From positions 1-64,000 of the forward strand of contig MU857622.1 in NCBI GenBank assembly GCA_033296725.1: a DNA stretch of 64,000 nt, read 5' to 3'. Position numbers and translations under genes: made by a program. This document shows positions 31,190-42,775 of the stretch, in pieces (position 1 is the stretch's first letter; each line of letters begins with the position of its first letter). The stretch is from Corynascus novoguineensis. Lineage: Eukaryota; Ascomycota; Sordariomycetes; Sordariales; Chaetomiaceae. The notes beneath the pieces are model-generated. The model did no database searches, had not been told where the DNA came from, and saw only the letters and a program-made list of their open reading frames with translations.

Positions 31190-32227
31190 ATGCCTATCCG
31201 TGAGCTCCAGTACCCGGTTGAGCCTTACAACAAGGTCAACCGACTCAAAGAGCGGGGTGAGCCTCCGCACTTCGTTACCTGAAATGAAACAAGTGGTTGA
31301 CTCTATCCCAGCTAACTATGCGCTCGAGACGATCCATCAGATCGTGAACTCATGCCCCATCCTGCATGTGTCCTTCCAGGCACCCAATAGCCCCTTCCCG
31401 GTGGTCTTGCCCATGATCGGCCAGATGGGCTCCTTCTCGCGGCCAAGCGCGGACCTGGGTGATGTATTGGATCTCTACCTCCACGGGTCAGTTTTTTTTT
31501 CTTTTTTTCTTTTCTTTTTTTTTGTCCAGACTCACCAAGGACCATGCAGTTCGAACCGTCACCTTCCTTTCCATCCATCCGAATGATCTACTGAAATCAA
31601 CCTCGCAAAAATAGCTACGTATCCTCCCGTATGATGAAAATAGCCCGATCCTCCTCATCCGGGGCCTCCTCAGAAGGAACAGGCGCCGCCGGGGCGGGTG
31701 AAGAGGCAGAAGCCGGCCTGCCGTTGACAGTAGCAGCGTCGCACCTGGATGGGCTGGTGCTGGCTCTGACGCCCAACGCGCACAGCTACAACTACCGGAG
31801 CGCCGTGCTCTTCGGGCGGGCCACCATGGTCACTGACCCAGCAGAGCGACTCTACGCCATGGAGCTCGTGACCGACAGCGTGGTGCCGGGACGGTGGCCA
31901 CACACCCGCGTGCCACCGAATGCGGCCGAACTGCAAAGCACCAGCATCCTACGCGTCCGCATCGTCTCGGGCAGCGCAAAGATCCGCTCCGGCCCGCCGC
32001 ACGATGAACGCGGCGACATGGAAGACGAGGCGCTGCTGGACCGCGTCTGGACTGGCGTCGTGCCCGTGCACACCGTCATGGGGGAGCCTGTGGCCGGGGG
32101 TTATAACAGAGTCGGCGAGGTGCCCGGGTACCTGGAGGAGTGGAGGAAGGAAGCAAACAAGGATGCCGAGGAATTTGCGAGGGAGGCAGCAGTGAAAGAA
32201 GTTGATTCCAAGAAAGTGGGGAACTGA
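31190..32227 (+). CDS. Pyridoxamine-phosphate-oxidase-like split-barrel (flavin-nucleotide-binding) protein
   Basis: Exons are 31190-31256, 31312-31486 and 31615-32227, giving 284 residues. The first residues (YNKVNRLKERANYALETIHQ) followed by CPILHVSFQ and the PxPVVLPMIGQMGSF segment match the FMN-binding split-barrel family of flavin-nucleotide-binding proteins (COG3467 type). Later strands read HLDGLVLALTPNAHSYNYRS and GRATMVTDPAERLYAMELVT. The family is predicted to bind FMN or a related cofactor, and its substrate in fungi is unknown. The segment SSSSGASSEGTGAAGAGEEA (residues about 90-109) is a low-complexity insertion between core strands. Intron 2 (31487-31614) carries a long pyrimidine tract. 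The gene is convergent with the methyltransferase-like gene, with 267 bp between their stops. Confidence 0.85.
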
Positions 32228-32494
32228 AGCGGATTAGGCGAGTCGCTACTGCTCGTTCCGAATAATAACCACTGCAGGTCATCAATTGGTGTCGCGGTTC
32301 CAAGCATGTCCGCCACTAGCTGAGCCAGCTCCTTGAATATATGATTGTAAAGTCCGCGCAGAAGGCTTAGTGTAGCTTTTATCAACTCCTGGCGCCGATT
32401 GATCTCCAAATCTAATCCGGACATCCTCTCCATGGTTTCGATTGATATATCATCTCCATGATCAATACTCCCCTTCCCATTCATATACACACAC

Positions 32495-34434
32495 TCACCA
32501 TGCCTCCCAAACCGCATCCGGCAGAACCGTCCTCATCACAGCCCAGTGCCCTGCGGCGCTCACCTCGTGCCACTTCTCGAGCCGCTCCGTCTCGTTCCGC
32601 ATCAAGACACCCCCGGCCTCCTCCTCGTTGACGAGGAAGTCGGCCTCCCTCACCTCGTGCCGCGGCAACAAGAAGGCCTCGCGCGAGGGGCTATTCAGCA
32701 AGTCGCGCTCGCCCGGCAGGCGGAAAGCAATCGTTGCGTCGGCCGCCTGCTTAGTGCAGAAGATGACCATGTTGGTGAAGTCGCTGCCCGACTTGGCAAA
32801 CGCCTCCTCGTCGCGCGGGTGCTCGCGGAAGATGCGGCAAGCGGGGAAGATGGACTTGATCGTGTTGACAACGATGCGCGGCGGGGGAAGGGCGAAGTCG
32901 CCGGCGTAGTTCTGTTATGTATATGTTAGAAAGTGGGGTCCTTTTTGTGGTAGATGAAGGACCTTGGGGCTGCATACAATGGCAATCACACCGTTTGGCT
33001 TGAGGAGAGTGTGCAGGTTCTGCAGGAACTCGAGCGTAAAAAGGGGGATGGGCTCAGCGCCACCTGTGAATACGTCATGGATGATGTAGTCGAAGCGTGG
33101 TGCGGCCTCGTCGGCGGCCTGGCGCGAGGTGTAGGTGACTGCATCTTCGATCACGGCTGTGTGGTTGCTGGGGAGCTGGAAGTACTGCGAGGCAAACTTG
33201 TACACTACAGGGTCGAGTTCAACCACGGTGGTGTCGATGCCGTGGGCTACGAGGGCCGCTGGCGTGGTTCCAACGCCTAGTCCGCTGTAGAAGAATATTA
33301 GCACACGCTTTGAAAGTTCGTTCGGGAGACACGAGGAGCCCCTTACATAACGAGGGCCTTTGCCTCGTTGTCGATGATCGGCTCCGGCGTCTTCACCAGC
33401 CTGACCGCCTCCAACATGGCAAACACACCGTAGACCGGCTCGGCAACCTGGTTGCCCTTGAGCCGCCCCTGTCCAATCAACTTAACCCACTCGCCGCCCA
33501 GCAGGCTGTGGTCACACCTCAAGAGCCGGTATCCCTCTTTGGGGCTGTCAATGACCGAGATGTAGCCGGTAACCGACTCAGCCCGGTCCAGCACTACATA
33601 TCCTGTCTCTGCAAGACCGCTATTCAACCTTGCGAGCGCCATTGGCGTCGGGACGTGCGTGTTCAGCAGCGCCGTGTGCAGCACGGCCGGCAGGGCCAAC
33701 AACAGCAGCTTGGACGGCGCAATCAGCGCATACGCCGCCCCGAGGGCCACCTGCATCCCCAGCCTTGTGTTTACCACCGAGCTCCCCACGAACCTCTCCG
33801 CCAGTCCACCCAGAACCTGCTGGGACGCCTTGAAGAAGCCGTACGCGCCCAGCCCCGGCGCGGCGTCGGCCAGCCAGCCAGGAAGCGCCGACAGGTCGGC
33901 GCCTTCGAGCGACGTGGCCACGCACGCGGCTGACAACCCGACCAGCGGGAAGAGCGTCGCGGCCTCGGTCACCAACGGGCCCCATGCGGCCGTTAGCGAG
34001 CTGCTGACGCGCCCCAGCAGAAAATGCGCGGCGGGCGCCCACAGCGCGAACACTGGCAACAGGTGCTCGGGCCGGAGGCGGGAGCGGCGTGCCAGGGCGC
34101 GATCGAGAAACAGATTGGACGACCAACCGACGAAGCAGGCGGCCATGAGCAGTTTAGCGTGCCATTTGGCAGACGGGATGGCGCCGTAGACGGGGGATAG
34201 GGCAAGCTGGGAGACGGTCGAGGAGAGGGCGGCGAGGGCGAGGAGGGCGGCAGACCACAGGTAGATACGCGCCTGGGCGAGAGCGCGGTTGGCAAAAGTC
34301 TCGGTGCGCGCTTTCTCGGCGAGGGCGCGCAGCTCGGCCTCGAAGGACTCGGTGGTAGCGGGGGGCGGCGGGGCGGTGGTGCTCTTCTCCTTCTTGGAGG
34401 AGGAAGAGGACGACGAGGGTTTCTTAGGCGCCAT
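32495..34434 (-). CDS. Membrane-anchored spermidine-synthase-fold SAM-dependent transferase
   Basis: Exons are complement(32495-32911, 32978-33284, 33347-34434), giving 603 residues. The N-terminus is Ser/Lys-rich, followed by several hydrophobic helices (residues about 50-290, such as YLWSAALLALAALSS, LLMAACFVGW and LLLLALPAVLHTALL). The C-terminal half is a Rossmann methyltransferase of spermidine-synthase type. It has the glycine motif ALVIGLGVGTTPAAL, then VVELDPVVYKFA (acidic residue for ribose), DAVTYTS, and FDYIIHDVFTGGAEPIPLFT. The aminopropyltransferase signature with two catalytic aspartates is not evident, because the usual Asp position reads HDVFTGG. The reaction is therefore uncertain and methyl transfer is as likely. 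A GTGAGT overlaps the stop region at 32490-32500, so an extra 3' exon cannot be excluded. Confidence 0.85.
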
Positions 34435-35013
34435 TGCGGCCAGGGTGCACCAGACTGTGCAGTTTGGATGGGACCATTTGGGTTCGATTACGAGTTTGAT
34501 CTCGAGAAGTTCGAGAAGATTTAAACCCTACATAAAATGTCAAACTGTCCGTCCGTTTCGCGCTGCAAGGTGGTCTCTTCTCAGGCGATTGGGCAGGTAC
34601 ATACCTAGCAACTAGGTACCCTTTTGGTGGGTTAGGTGGTGGGTTAGGTGGCCTCGAGGTGCGACATTCCAGGAGCTTGGGCGCCGCAAACAGGGGCAGC
34701 AGTGGGCAGCTATCCCTGTTGCCGGTCGCTTCCCTTCCGTTGGTGGGGCAAATCAAGGCGGCTGTCCGGGTTGGCTTGCCGGCTAGGTGAGCTGTGTCTT
34801 TGCCCCGTGTTCCCCCCGTGGGGGTCGGGGATTGTGATGACGTTCCGCACACCGTCTCGCGAATTTTCGAAAGCTTTCCTTTCTGAGCCGAGCTCTGTAT
34901 TTCGCGTCTTGCCTACCGAGCCACCTACCTATCCACCCTTTGTGTGACACCACATTACCGCATTCTCTCCGCGCTTTGTACCTTCCAAGTTGTCTATCAC
35001 ATTTCTGACGACA
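34435..35013. other. Divergent promoter region of the SAM-enzyme gene and OPI3 gene
   Basis: These 579 bp lie between two divergent start codons. A short direct repeat GTGGGTTAGGTGG/TGGGTTAGGTGG occurs at about 34627-34651, after a TACCTAGCAACTAGGTA near-palindrome (34601-34619). No gene is seen. Confidence 0.4.
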
Positions 35014-35846
35014 ATGTCTCTCCCCACCTCCCTCTCTGAGCTGTTGGAGTTCGTTGACTTCAATCAACGGAGCTTCTTTGGTATGTTGCATCGAGACAGA
35101 GCCAACATTTGACCTGCAGTCATGAACCCACTGGCTGACCGCACCACAGTATCAGCTGCTGCCATTGCCTTCAACCCGACCTTCTGGAAGTAGGTTATCC
35201 AAGCTGTGTATACCATTTGTATTGTTACTGACCCGCTGTCTCGTAGCATCGTTGCCCGCAGAGGTCCGGCCCCGCTCCCTGTCCACCCATTCGTCTTCGA
35301 TGTCTAACCCGCTCGACAGAATACCGCACCAAGTTTCTTACCCGCGCCTTCGGCGGCAACAGCCAGCGAGCATGCTACGCCCTGGCTGCAACCATCTTCT
35401 CGCTCGGCCTCCTCCGTGACTTCCTCTATGAGCGCGCCCTACGTGACCAGCCATCACACCCCGCCCTCCAGGACCCGCTCGTTACCTACGTCGCATATGC
35501 GCTTTTGGCTGTGGGCAACCTCTTGGTCATCAGCTCGACGTGGCAGCTGGGGATTACTGGAACCTTCCTGGGCGACTATTTCGGTATTCTGATGGATGAC
35601 ATCGTGACGGGCTTCCCTTTCAATATCACCAGCGCCCCGATGTACTACGGCTCGACCATGAGCTTCCTGGGCACCGCCCTTCTGTACGGAAAGCCGGCGG
35701 GTATTCTCCTGACGTTACACGTCTTGATCGTGTACCTGGTCGCCATTCAATTCGAGAATCCCTTTACTGCTGGCATCTACGCCAAGCGCGACAAGGAGAG
35801 AGCCAAGGCCGCTGGGAAGCCGTACGAGAGCAAGAAGGAGCTCTAA
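35014..35846 (+). CDS. OPI3: Phosphatidyl-N-methylethanolamine N-methyltransferase (OPI3/PEM2 type)
   Basis: Exons are 35014-35080, 35150-35189, 35247-35263 and 35320-35846, giving 216 residues, the usual length of the family. The enzyme makes the last two methylations from phosphatidylethanolamine to phosphatidylcholine in the ER membrane, using SAM. The family core is present: QLGITGTFLGDYFGILMDD, VTGFPFNITSAPMYYGSTMS and LVAIQFENPFTAGIYAKRD. About four membrane helices are visible, for example CYALAATIFSLGLLRDFLYE and PAGILLTLHVLIVYLVA. Exon 3 is a 17-nt microexon (NIVARR junctions) needed to keep the phase; all three introns are GT-AG. The first exon encodes LSELLEFVDFNQRSFF, typical of the fungal N-terminus. 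Confidence 0.93.
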
Positions 35847-37662
35847 GTGGGCCACTAAGCAGCCGGTTCCGGCGCAACAAATGGGAGACTGGAAGCGCTG
35901 GGTCATGGTGGATTTTCAATCACATGCCAGCAGGGCACGCCGCGTGCTCGCGATCCGGCCGCGCCACAGCCAACATTGAGTAGGTCGAGATCTGGCCCAG
36001 CGAGCGAAATTCAAGCCGACAGACAACACGCAAATCTTGCCGATGGCAACCAACGAGGCTCTCCCCTCAACGACGGCGGTTGCGGTGCAAGAGGCACCCG
36101 GCAGAGGATCGGCCACACCGAGGGTTCGAGGTAGCTCCGTCCGATGTCGATGGTCATCAACTGGCCCAACAAACCAAGCCAGACAAACACAGACAGGCAG
36201 ATGAAATAAAATCACTTTGCTCAAGAGTCCCGTTCGCTTTCATTGATATGGATCATGATTCTGCGCATTGGTAGGCATGGCAGGCCTAAATGCCGGGGGA
36301 AGCAGGGGGTGTGATTGCCGGTCGACGACAGACTGTGAGACGCTGTTGTGCCGAGTGAGGCCACTTATGCTGGGGTCCAGAAGTGATCCGTACAGCGGTA
36401 TGGACTTGGCGAGATTGTTCTGGAGTGATTCATCAAGAGTTGAACTAATGAGGCCTACTGCCGCATAATGTATCGATAGGTGTGGCCAATCGAAGCTTTT
36501 GTTGTGACTTATAGTACGCCTCAACTCGTCACTCTTTCTTGGAGACGTGGCTCCTGAACGCCTTGAATCCCTGCAGCAAGACCCTGAACGGAAGGGTTGG
36601 CTTGCGGAGAAGTCGCGTAGGAAGCATTCCATTTTATTCTCTCCTAGCTTTTCCATGCCGTTTCCACCTGGTCAGTATTGAGTATTTCCGTCTTGTGTTA
36701 TCCAAGCCATGCATGCACTGAGGCCAGGTACAGTGACTACCAATTTAAGAGTGGAGCCGCTCATTGGTTCTTGACTTCCTACATATCACACAGCACACGC
36801 TGGAAGGCTGATCTTGTGCAGACCTAGTCAACGGAACACGATGCTTTAAGCTTTGATTCGATGACTTGACATTGGCTTTGCGTTTCCCTTGCTCGCTGTA
36901 GGTTACTTTAGATTCCTTAGTGACCTAGCACCCTCTTTCCACAGATTTCCCCAGTTGGAAAGAGCTAACCCTTACATGAGTTGCCATTCCACCCACCTTC
37001 ATCCAGACGGCTTCTCGAGCAAACAGGCATACAAAGCTCACTCTGCCCTACCACAATCTCGTCCCTTGTATGAACCATTACAGCCATTTGAAGTTAGGGC
37101 TCTTCCTACATCGGCATTCCCCGCAGTATTTTGCACAGATCATTTTCTCCCCTCACTCACTCTCACATTGACCCCCTTCTCCCCCCTCCGTCTTCCCCCT
37201 CCGGCTCCCCCAAACCACACTTCTTTCTCTCTTTTTCTCATGCTAGCCGCAATTTTCTGAAATAGCAACAAAAACCCACTCCTACTTAGTTAAACGTGCC
37301 ACTGCGCGCGAAGCCGATTGTCTCTGGCAGCTCACAGTTCTCAGACCTTTCACCTGCAATACTTACCTACCAGGTACATCCACACAGCTTGCCAACAATC
37401 GCCTCTTCATCGGTCGGTGAATCCGCAAGAATTGCAGCTTGCAAACGATTGCAATTTTTTTTTTTGGCATAGAGTACAGAGTATCGACAGCTGAAAAACA
37501 TATATTTGCGGCACCTATCTAGTTGGTCTCCTCTCTCTGTTTCTATCTTTCGCTTTCTTATTCCTGCCTCGCTTGCCTTACGTCTCCCTAATTAGCAAAT
37601 CTCGAGACTTTATTGCCCCTCCTCTTTTATAAAAGGAACGGAACACACATTATTGACCCGCC
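35847..37662. other. Intergenic region upstream of Argonaute (about 1.8 kb)
   Basis: No conserved coding frame is seen. The last about 550 bp are strongly pyrimidine-rich on the + strand (for example 37140-37230 and 37530-37625) and include a T-run at about 37456-37466. This is usual for the promoter and 5' UTR of well-expressed fungal genes, here the Argonaute gene. Confidence 0.45.
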
Positions 37663-40600
37663 ATGTCTGACAACCGTGGTCGCGGTCGTGGCGGTAGCAG
37701 AGGCCGCGGCGGCCGTGGTGGGCAAGGTGCTGAGGCGTTCCGTGGTGGAGGTGGCCGTGGTGGATACTCGAGCGGCGGCTATCAGGGCGACAGTCGCGGT
37801 GGCGGTGAATTTAGGGGCGGGCGCGGTGGTGGTGACTTTCGCGGAGGACGGGGTAGGGGTGAATATCGCGGGGGCCGTGGTGGCGGCGGTGACTTTCGAA
37901 GTGCTCGAGGAGGTGGCGGCCGCGGCGGCCGCGGTGGGCGTGGCGGATACGGCGGTTCTGGTCAAGATATCTTCTTGTAAGTGGTCTTCTGGGAGTCAGT
38001 CCGTCGAAGAGTAATGTTAATCTTCTCCATGTAGGGGTGCTGGCCCAAGTATTCCGGATCCTGATGTTAGCGTCACGGAGCTCGAGGACAGCTGGATCAA
38101 GGAGCACGGAATCCATTCGCAGGCGGGGATCAGCCAGCTTGAGTCCCAGACTGCCAGGCTGTCACTTGATACTGTCTCTATGCCCATTCGGCCTGCTTTC
38201 GGCACAGGAGGGAATCCAGTTGTCCTATGGGCAAACTATTTTGACCTGACCCTTAAGGTTGACGTGCTCTACCGGTACGACCTCCGAGTTATCTCCAGGA
38301 AATTGACAAAAGAAGAAGATGATACCGAGAATAAACAAGAGGAGGCTGCGATCAAGAAAACAAAGGACAAGCAGAAGCAGGCCAGCGAACAACAGTCGAG
38401 CGCCCCAAAAGACACTAAGGAGGCTAAGGGCAGGAAATTGTCCCAAGTTATTAAACTCGCCGTCAGCCAGCTGCCCGGAAAACCCGTATGCGCGACAGAA
38501 TACAAGCAGCAGCTCGTAACAATGAAGAAACTGGAGCTTCCTGCAGATGGCCTTGTGCAGGTCGAGCTCACTGAACCGGGTCGCAACCCAGAGACCTGGT
38601 ATGTCCGTTTTGACGGGCCTTCGTCCATCAATACCGCTGGTCTGAAGGGATATTTGCGGTCGCTTGAGGACAAGAACGATGGCGTTTTCCCAAAGTTTCG
38701 TGAGGAGATTGATGCACTCGGCATAGTGCTCGGCCACACCGCAAGGTCGAACCCCAATACCGCTGCTATTGGCCGCAGTCGATTCTTCGCTATCGATCAA
38801 CAAAGAAAGGACCAAGCACTTACAATGCCATCCGATTCCTGGGTCGAGATCTTGCGTGGCTACGTCCAGAGTGTCCGCCCAGCGACCGGCCGGCTGCTGC
38901 TCAACACTAACGTTACGCATGGCGTGTTTCGCAAGGAGTTCAAGCTGGACGAACTGTTCAGGTCGTGTGGGCTCATCAACTTACACGAACCGCAACAGCG
39001 CCCTTGCCACGCTTTGCCGACCCTTGATATCTTGAACAAATTCCTTGCCAAGATGTGTATTGAATGCAAAGTTCCCGGAGAAAAACATGGCGAGTTTCTC
39101 AGAACCCAGCGAGGAATGACCGGTCTAGCCACTACGAGGGATGGAAAGGATGAAAAAAAGAGACCCGAGTTCACGGAGAGTGGGTTTCGTTTTGGCACCC
39201 CGGCTACGGTGAAGTTTTTCCTCCAGAGTCCCAAGGCTGCAGGCGCGACGCCGCCCCCTGACCTGGCGTACGACACTATGGTGCGGGTGTCAGACTACTA
39301 TAGAGCCAGTGAGTGTTTCCCAACCTATTCGCCGAGCACGTATCTTTAACTCCCATAGAATACAACATCCACGCTGATCCCGGCCTGCCATTGGTCAATG
39401 TCGGAACTACGGGCAGACCAATCTATATCCTGGCCGAATTGTGCACTCTGCTTCCTGGCCAGCCACTAAAGTCAAAGCTATCGCCTGAAGAACAAGATTC
39501 GATGATTAAGTTCGCATGCCGCGCGCCCCCGGAGAATGCAGTGTCTGTCACCACCTCGGCAAGATATTTGCTGGCTCTGGATAACAACAAATTGCTCGTC
39601 AGTTACCTTCTCTTAGCCGTTGGTCAATGTTAAAATTCACATTCACTGACAGTATAAAGGATAACTTTGGCATTACAGTTGATAAGCATCTCATCACAGT
39701 TAAGGGCCGCGAGCTTCCCCCTCCTACCATCGGCTACTTGAAAGGGAACTCAATGGAGCGGGTTACTCCTGAAAATGGAGGCTGGCTCATGAAGGGGGTG
39801 CAGGTGTGCCAACCCGGACGGCGTATCGCAAATTGGACATTCCTAGTGATTGGAAAAGCGCGCCAGCCCATCGATCCGGGAGACGTTAAGGATGCCGTTA
39901 TGGACTTCGCCAAGTTCTTGAACAACAAAATGGGCATTTCCATCAACACGCAGCCTGGACCAGCGAACGGCTATCAGACAAAGAGTACGAGCGAAAAAGA
40001 GCTGCAAAATGCTTTCAGAGCCATTTCCAAACACAATCCTCAACCAGAGTTTGTCCTAGTCCTCCTTCCCGCCAAGGAGGCCACCACTTACAACGTCGTC
40101 AAGAAGCTTGGTGATGTTGAGTTCGGCGTCGCCACCGTGTGTGTCCGACAGGAAATGCTCACAAAAAAGCAGGGGCAGTTGGGATACTTTGCCAATGTTG
40201 GCTTGAAGGTTAACTTGAAATTTGGCGGCGTGAATCACAAGGTCAGGGACGATACTGGGTTGGTGGAGAGGACGATGTTTGTGGGTTACGACGTCACTCA
40301 CCCCACAAACCTCCCCGGAGGTGCTGGCGATAACGCGCCCAGTCTGGTTGGCTTGGTGGCCAGTATTGATAGTAGCCTCGCCCAGTGGCCAGCTGTGGCC
40401 TGGGAGAACAAATCCCGGGTTGAGCAGGTCGGAGGGGAAACCGACGATGGCCAGTTCATTGACCATTTCAAAGAGCGTCTCAGGTTATGGCGGCATCACA
40501 ACAAGCGCTTGCCTGAGAACATTATCATCTTCCGCGACGGTATCTCGGAAGGGCAGTTCAATATGGTACTCGAGAAGGAGCTGCCCAATATCCGCCAGGC

Positions 40601-41174
40601 TTGTCGGGAGACGTATTCAGCGGGACGGGACGCGCAGCCGCGCATTTCCCTCATAGTGTCGGTGAAACGGCATCAGACGCGCTTCTATCCGACCGACCGC
40701 GACCACATCCACCCTAGGTCTAAAAGTCCTAAGGAGGGAACCATTGTCGACCGCGGTGTTACATTTGTACGCTACTGGGACTTTTTCCTCCAGGCCCATG
40801 CGTCCCTTCAGGGTGAGTAGCTTCTTACTCTCGTACTCCGTATTCAGATTGGGAAAGCTGATTGCACCATAGGTACGGCTCGTCCCGCCCACTACACGGT
40901 CCTTCTGGACGAAATTTTCCGGCACAAGTTCGGACCCCGTGCTGCCGACATGCTCGAGACGCTGACGCACAACATGTGCTACGCATACGGCCGTGCCACC
41001 AAGGCGGTCAGTATCTGCCCGCCAGCGTACTATGCCGACCTGGTTGCTGCCCGGGCGCGCATTCACAAGAGTGAACTGTTCGAAGATGTCCAGTCCCTGG
41101 CTTCGAGTGAGCAGGCGAACGTGGCGGGGCGGAAGGTTCACGACAAACTCAAAGATACCATGTACTACATCTGA
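37663..41174 (+). CDS. qde-2: Argonaute, QDE-2-like (RNA silencing slicer)
   Basis: Exons are 37663-37976, 38035-39308, 39359-39597, 39660-40812 and 40873-41174, giving 1093 residues. The first about 105 residues are an RGG/Gly-rich tail (about 20 GRGG-type units), as in Neurospora QDE-2. ArgoN, linker, PAZ (VRVSDYYRAKYNI onward), MID and PIWI follow in order. PIWI shows the slicer residues: Asp in FVGYDVTHP, Asp in IIIFRDGISEGQF, His in GTARPAHYTVLLDE, and a probable glutamate finger in SRVEQVGGE. It should therefore cut target RNA. In Sordariomycetes this protein acts in quelling and small-RNA silencing, in cytoplasmic or perinuclear complexes. The third intron (39598-39659) must use the ATAAAG acceptor to keep the frame NNKLLDNFGITVDKH. 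Residues 200-255 contain a Lys/Glu/Gln-rich insertion in the N domain. Confidence 0.95.
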
Positions 41175-41910
41175 TGGAGTGTCGGTGTTACCGTATTCCT
41201 GCCACAGAGTCCACGGCTATGGATGAGACGTGAGAAATCATTAAGCTAAGGGAGGGAAAAATAGTGAAGTCATATGTGACGCGTTATTTGTACTGGGTTG
41301 GCACACAGGTTGTCACATTTTTTGTAATATTCGTTTTTTTTTTTTTTCTTCTTTTCTTTATATGCTTCTGAGAGCATTGATGGACAACTACGACAGAAGT
41401 GAAGTTCCAGCTTGAAAACATGCCTGAGTGCTGGTTGTGCTGGTATAAATGTGCTGTCAAACAGAAAGACTGCATGACTGATTGCACGACCGACTGCCTG
41501 GCTCGGGGGGGCAGTCAGGGATCGAGCCAACACTGGGTTAGGGTGAAGATTTTACGACAGGTCAGCACTATTATCACGTGATCCCGGCTTGTTGTACGCC
41601 ACGCCAAGCCGAGCCAGTCACAGCCAACTCACGCAGGTGCAGCTCAACAGCCGCCGACCGACGCCGGAACCATCGCCAAAGCGCAACGTCGCTCGCTCCG
41701 GCATCACCGAAACCTTATCCCCACTCAGCTCCGGTGCGTAGGAACTCACCAATTGCCTCAGTCGAAGGGCGAGTGCACAGTCCGATCGAACACTGTCACG
41801 GTCCAACTCAATTCCTCGAATCCACCACAGACCCATCTGCGAAAAGGGCTCAGATAGCACCCAAGGCGTAGGAACGAACGAAAAGAAAGAAAAGAATAAG
41901 GAAAGACAAA
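41175..41910. other. Intergenic: Argonaute 3' flank and ESSS promoter
   Basis: This stretch holds a T-run at about 41333-41347 in the presumed Argonaute 3' UTR. Toward the right the sequence becomes A/G-rich (about 41870-41910), just before the ESSS start codon. No gene is seen. Confidence 0.4.
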
Positions 41911-42368
41911 ATGTCGGCCCTCCGCCCTAGCGCCCGCCTCGCCGCGCGCATTGCCACCGCTTCCTCCACGACGACCACGGCGGCCACCACCGCCGCCACG
42001 ACCAGCACGGCCCTCGTCCCCTCGCGGTTCCGCTACTTCTCGACGACCCCGCGCCGCGCCGGCGGCGGCGGCATGCAGTACGACCCGCCCTCGGGCTGGT
42101 TGTGGGGTGTGCGGCCAGGCGAGAAGTACCAGAACGAAGGATGGGAGGGGCCTTTCTTCTACGGCTTCTGGGGTAGCATGATTGTCTTTGCCGTGGCGTA
42201 CGCGTGGAAGCCCGATACCTCGTGAGTCCATTTTGCTCTTCACTTTCTTTCTTTTTGTCTTGAATTTCAATGCTAATCCAGGGAAATAGGATTCAGACTT
42301 GGGCTTTGGAGGAGGCGAGGAGGAGGTTGGAGGCTGAGGGAATTCTGGAGGACCCCGAGAAGAAATAG
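41911..42368 (+). CDS. NADH:ubiquinone oxidoreductase ESSS / NDUFB11-type subunit
   Basis: Exons are 41911-42221 and 42290-42368, giving 129 residues. It is an accessory, membrane-arm subunit of mitochondrial complex I. The first about 45 residues are Arg/Ser/Thr/Ala-rich without acids, a clear mitochondrial presequence (RPSARLAARIATASS, then RFRYFSTTPRRA). The mature part has the family pattern PSGWLWGVRPGEKYQNEGWE, then a single membrane helix GFWGSMIVFAVAYAW, then SIQTWALEEARRRLEAEG at the C-terminus. The acceptor AAATAG at 42284-42289 is preferred over the nearer CCAG because only it restores that C-terminal helix. Length fits fungal homologues. Confidence 0.9.
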
Positions 42369-42775
42369 GTCTGGGCTAAGGAGAAGCCTGTACCTTCAAC
42401 ATATTAGAGAGGGCATGATGGATGGAGTGCCCCCAGGATGAGGCAGACGACTTGGCATGCAAATGCATACATATGCACACATAGATGGATGTACATGGTT
42501 TGCTTTCGTTGGTTCCTTATTCTCGTCGAGTTCCATGGGCCCTGGCACAAGATCCAGCTAGACCACCATTCGGATAGACGTACTGCTGCCATTGGGGGAG
42601 CAGGTGTTCTTGAATCGAGATCGCCACTTCTACTCTACGCAGGCCCATTCAGTGACCGCATGCACGAACTTGAAAACCCACCCGGCTTAGATTACTCGCA
42701 CGCTATATACAAAGGCTCTTTTTCTCTTCCTCTAGATGCCGCATTTAGTAAGAGTTGTAATGCGCTCTCTGTCCC

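Noticed and set aside
36115..36135. GGTTCGAGG resembling a tRNA B box
   Set aside because: The following bases do not fit the B-box CC, and no A box or cloverleaf arms could be formed around it.
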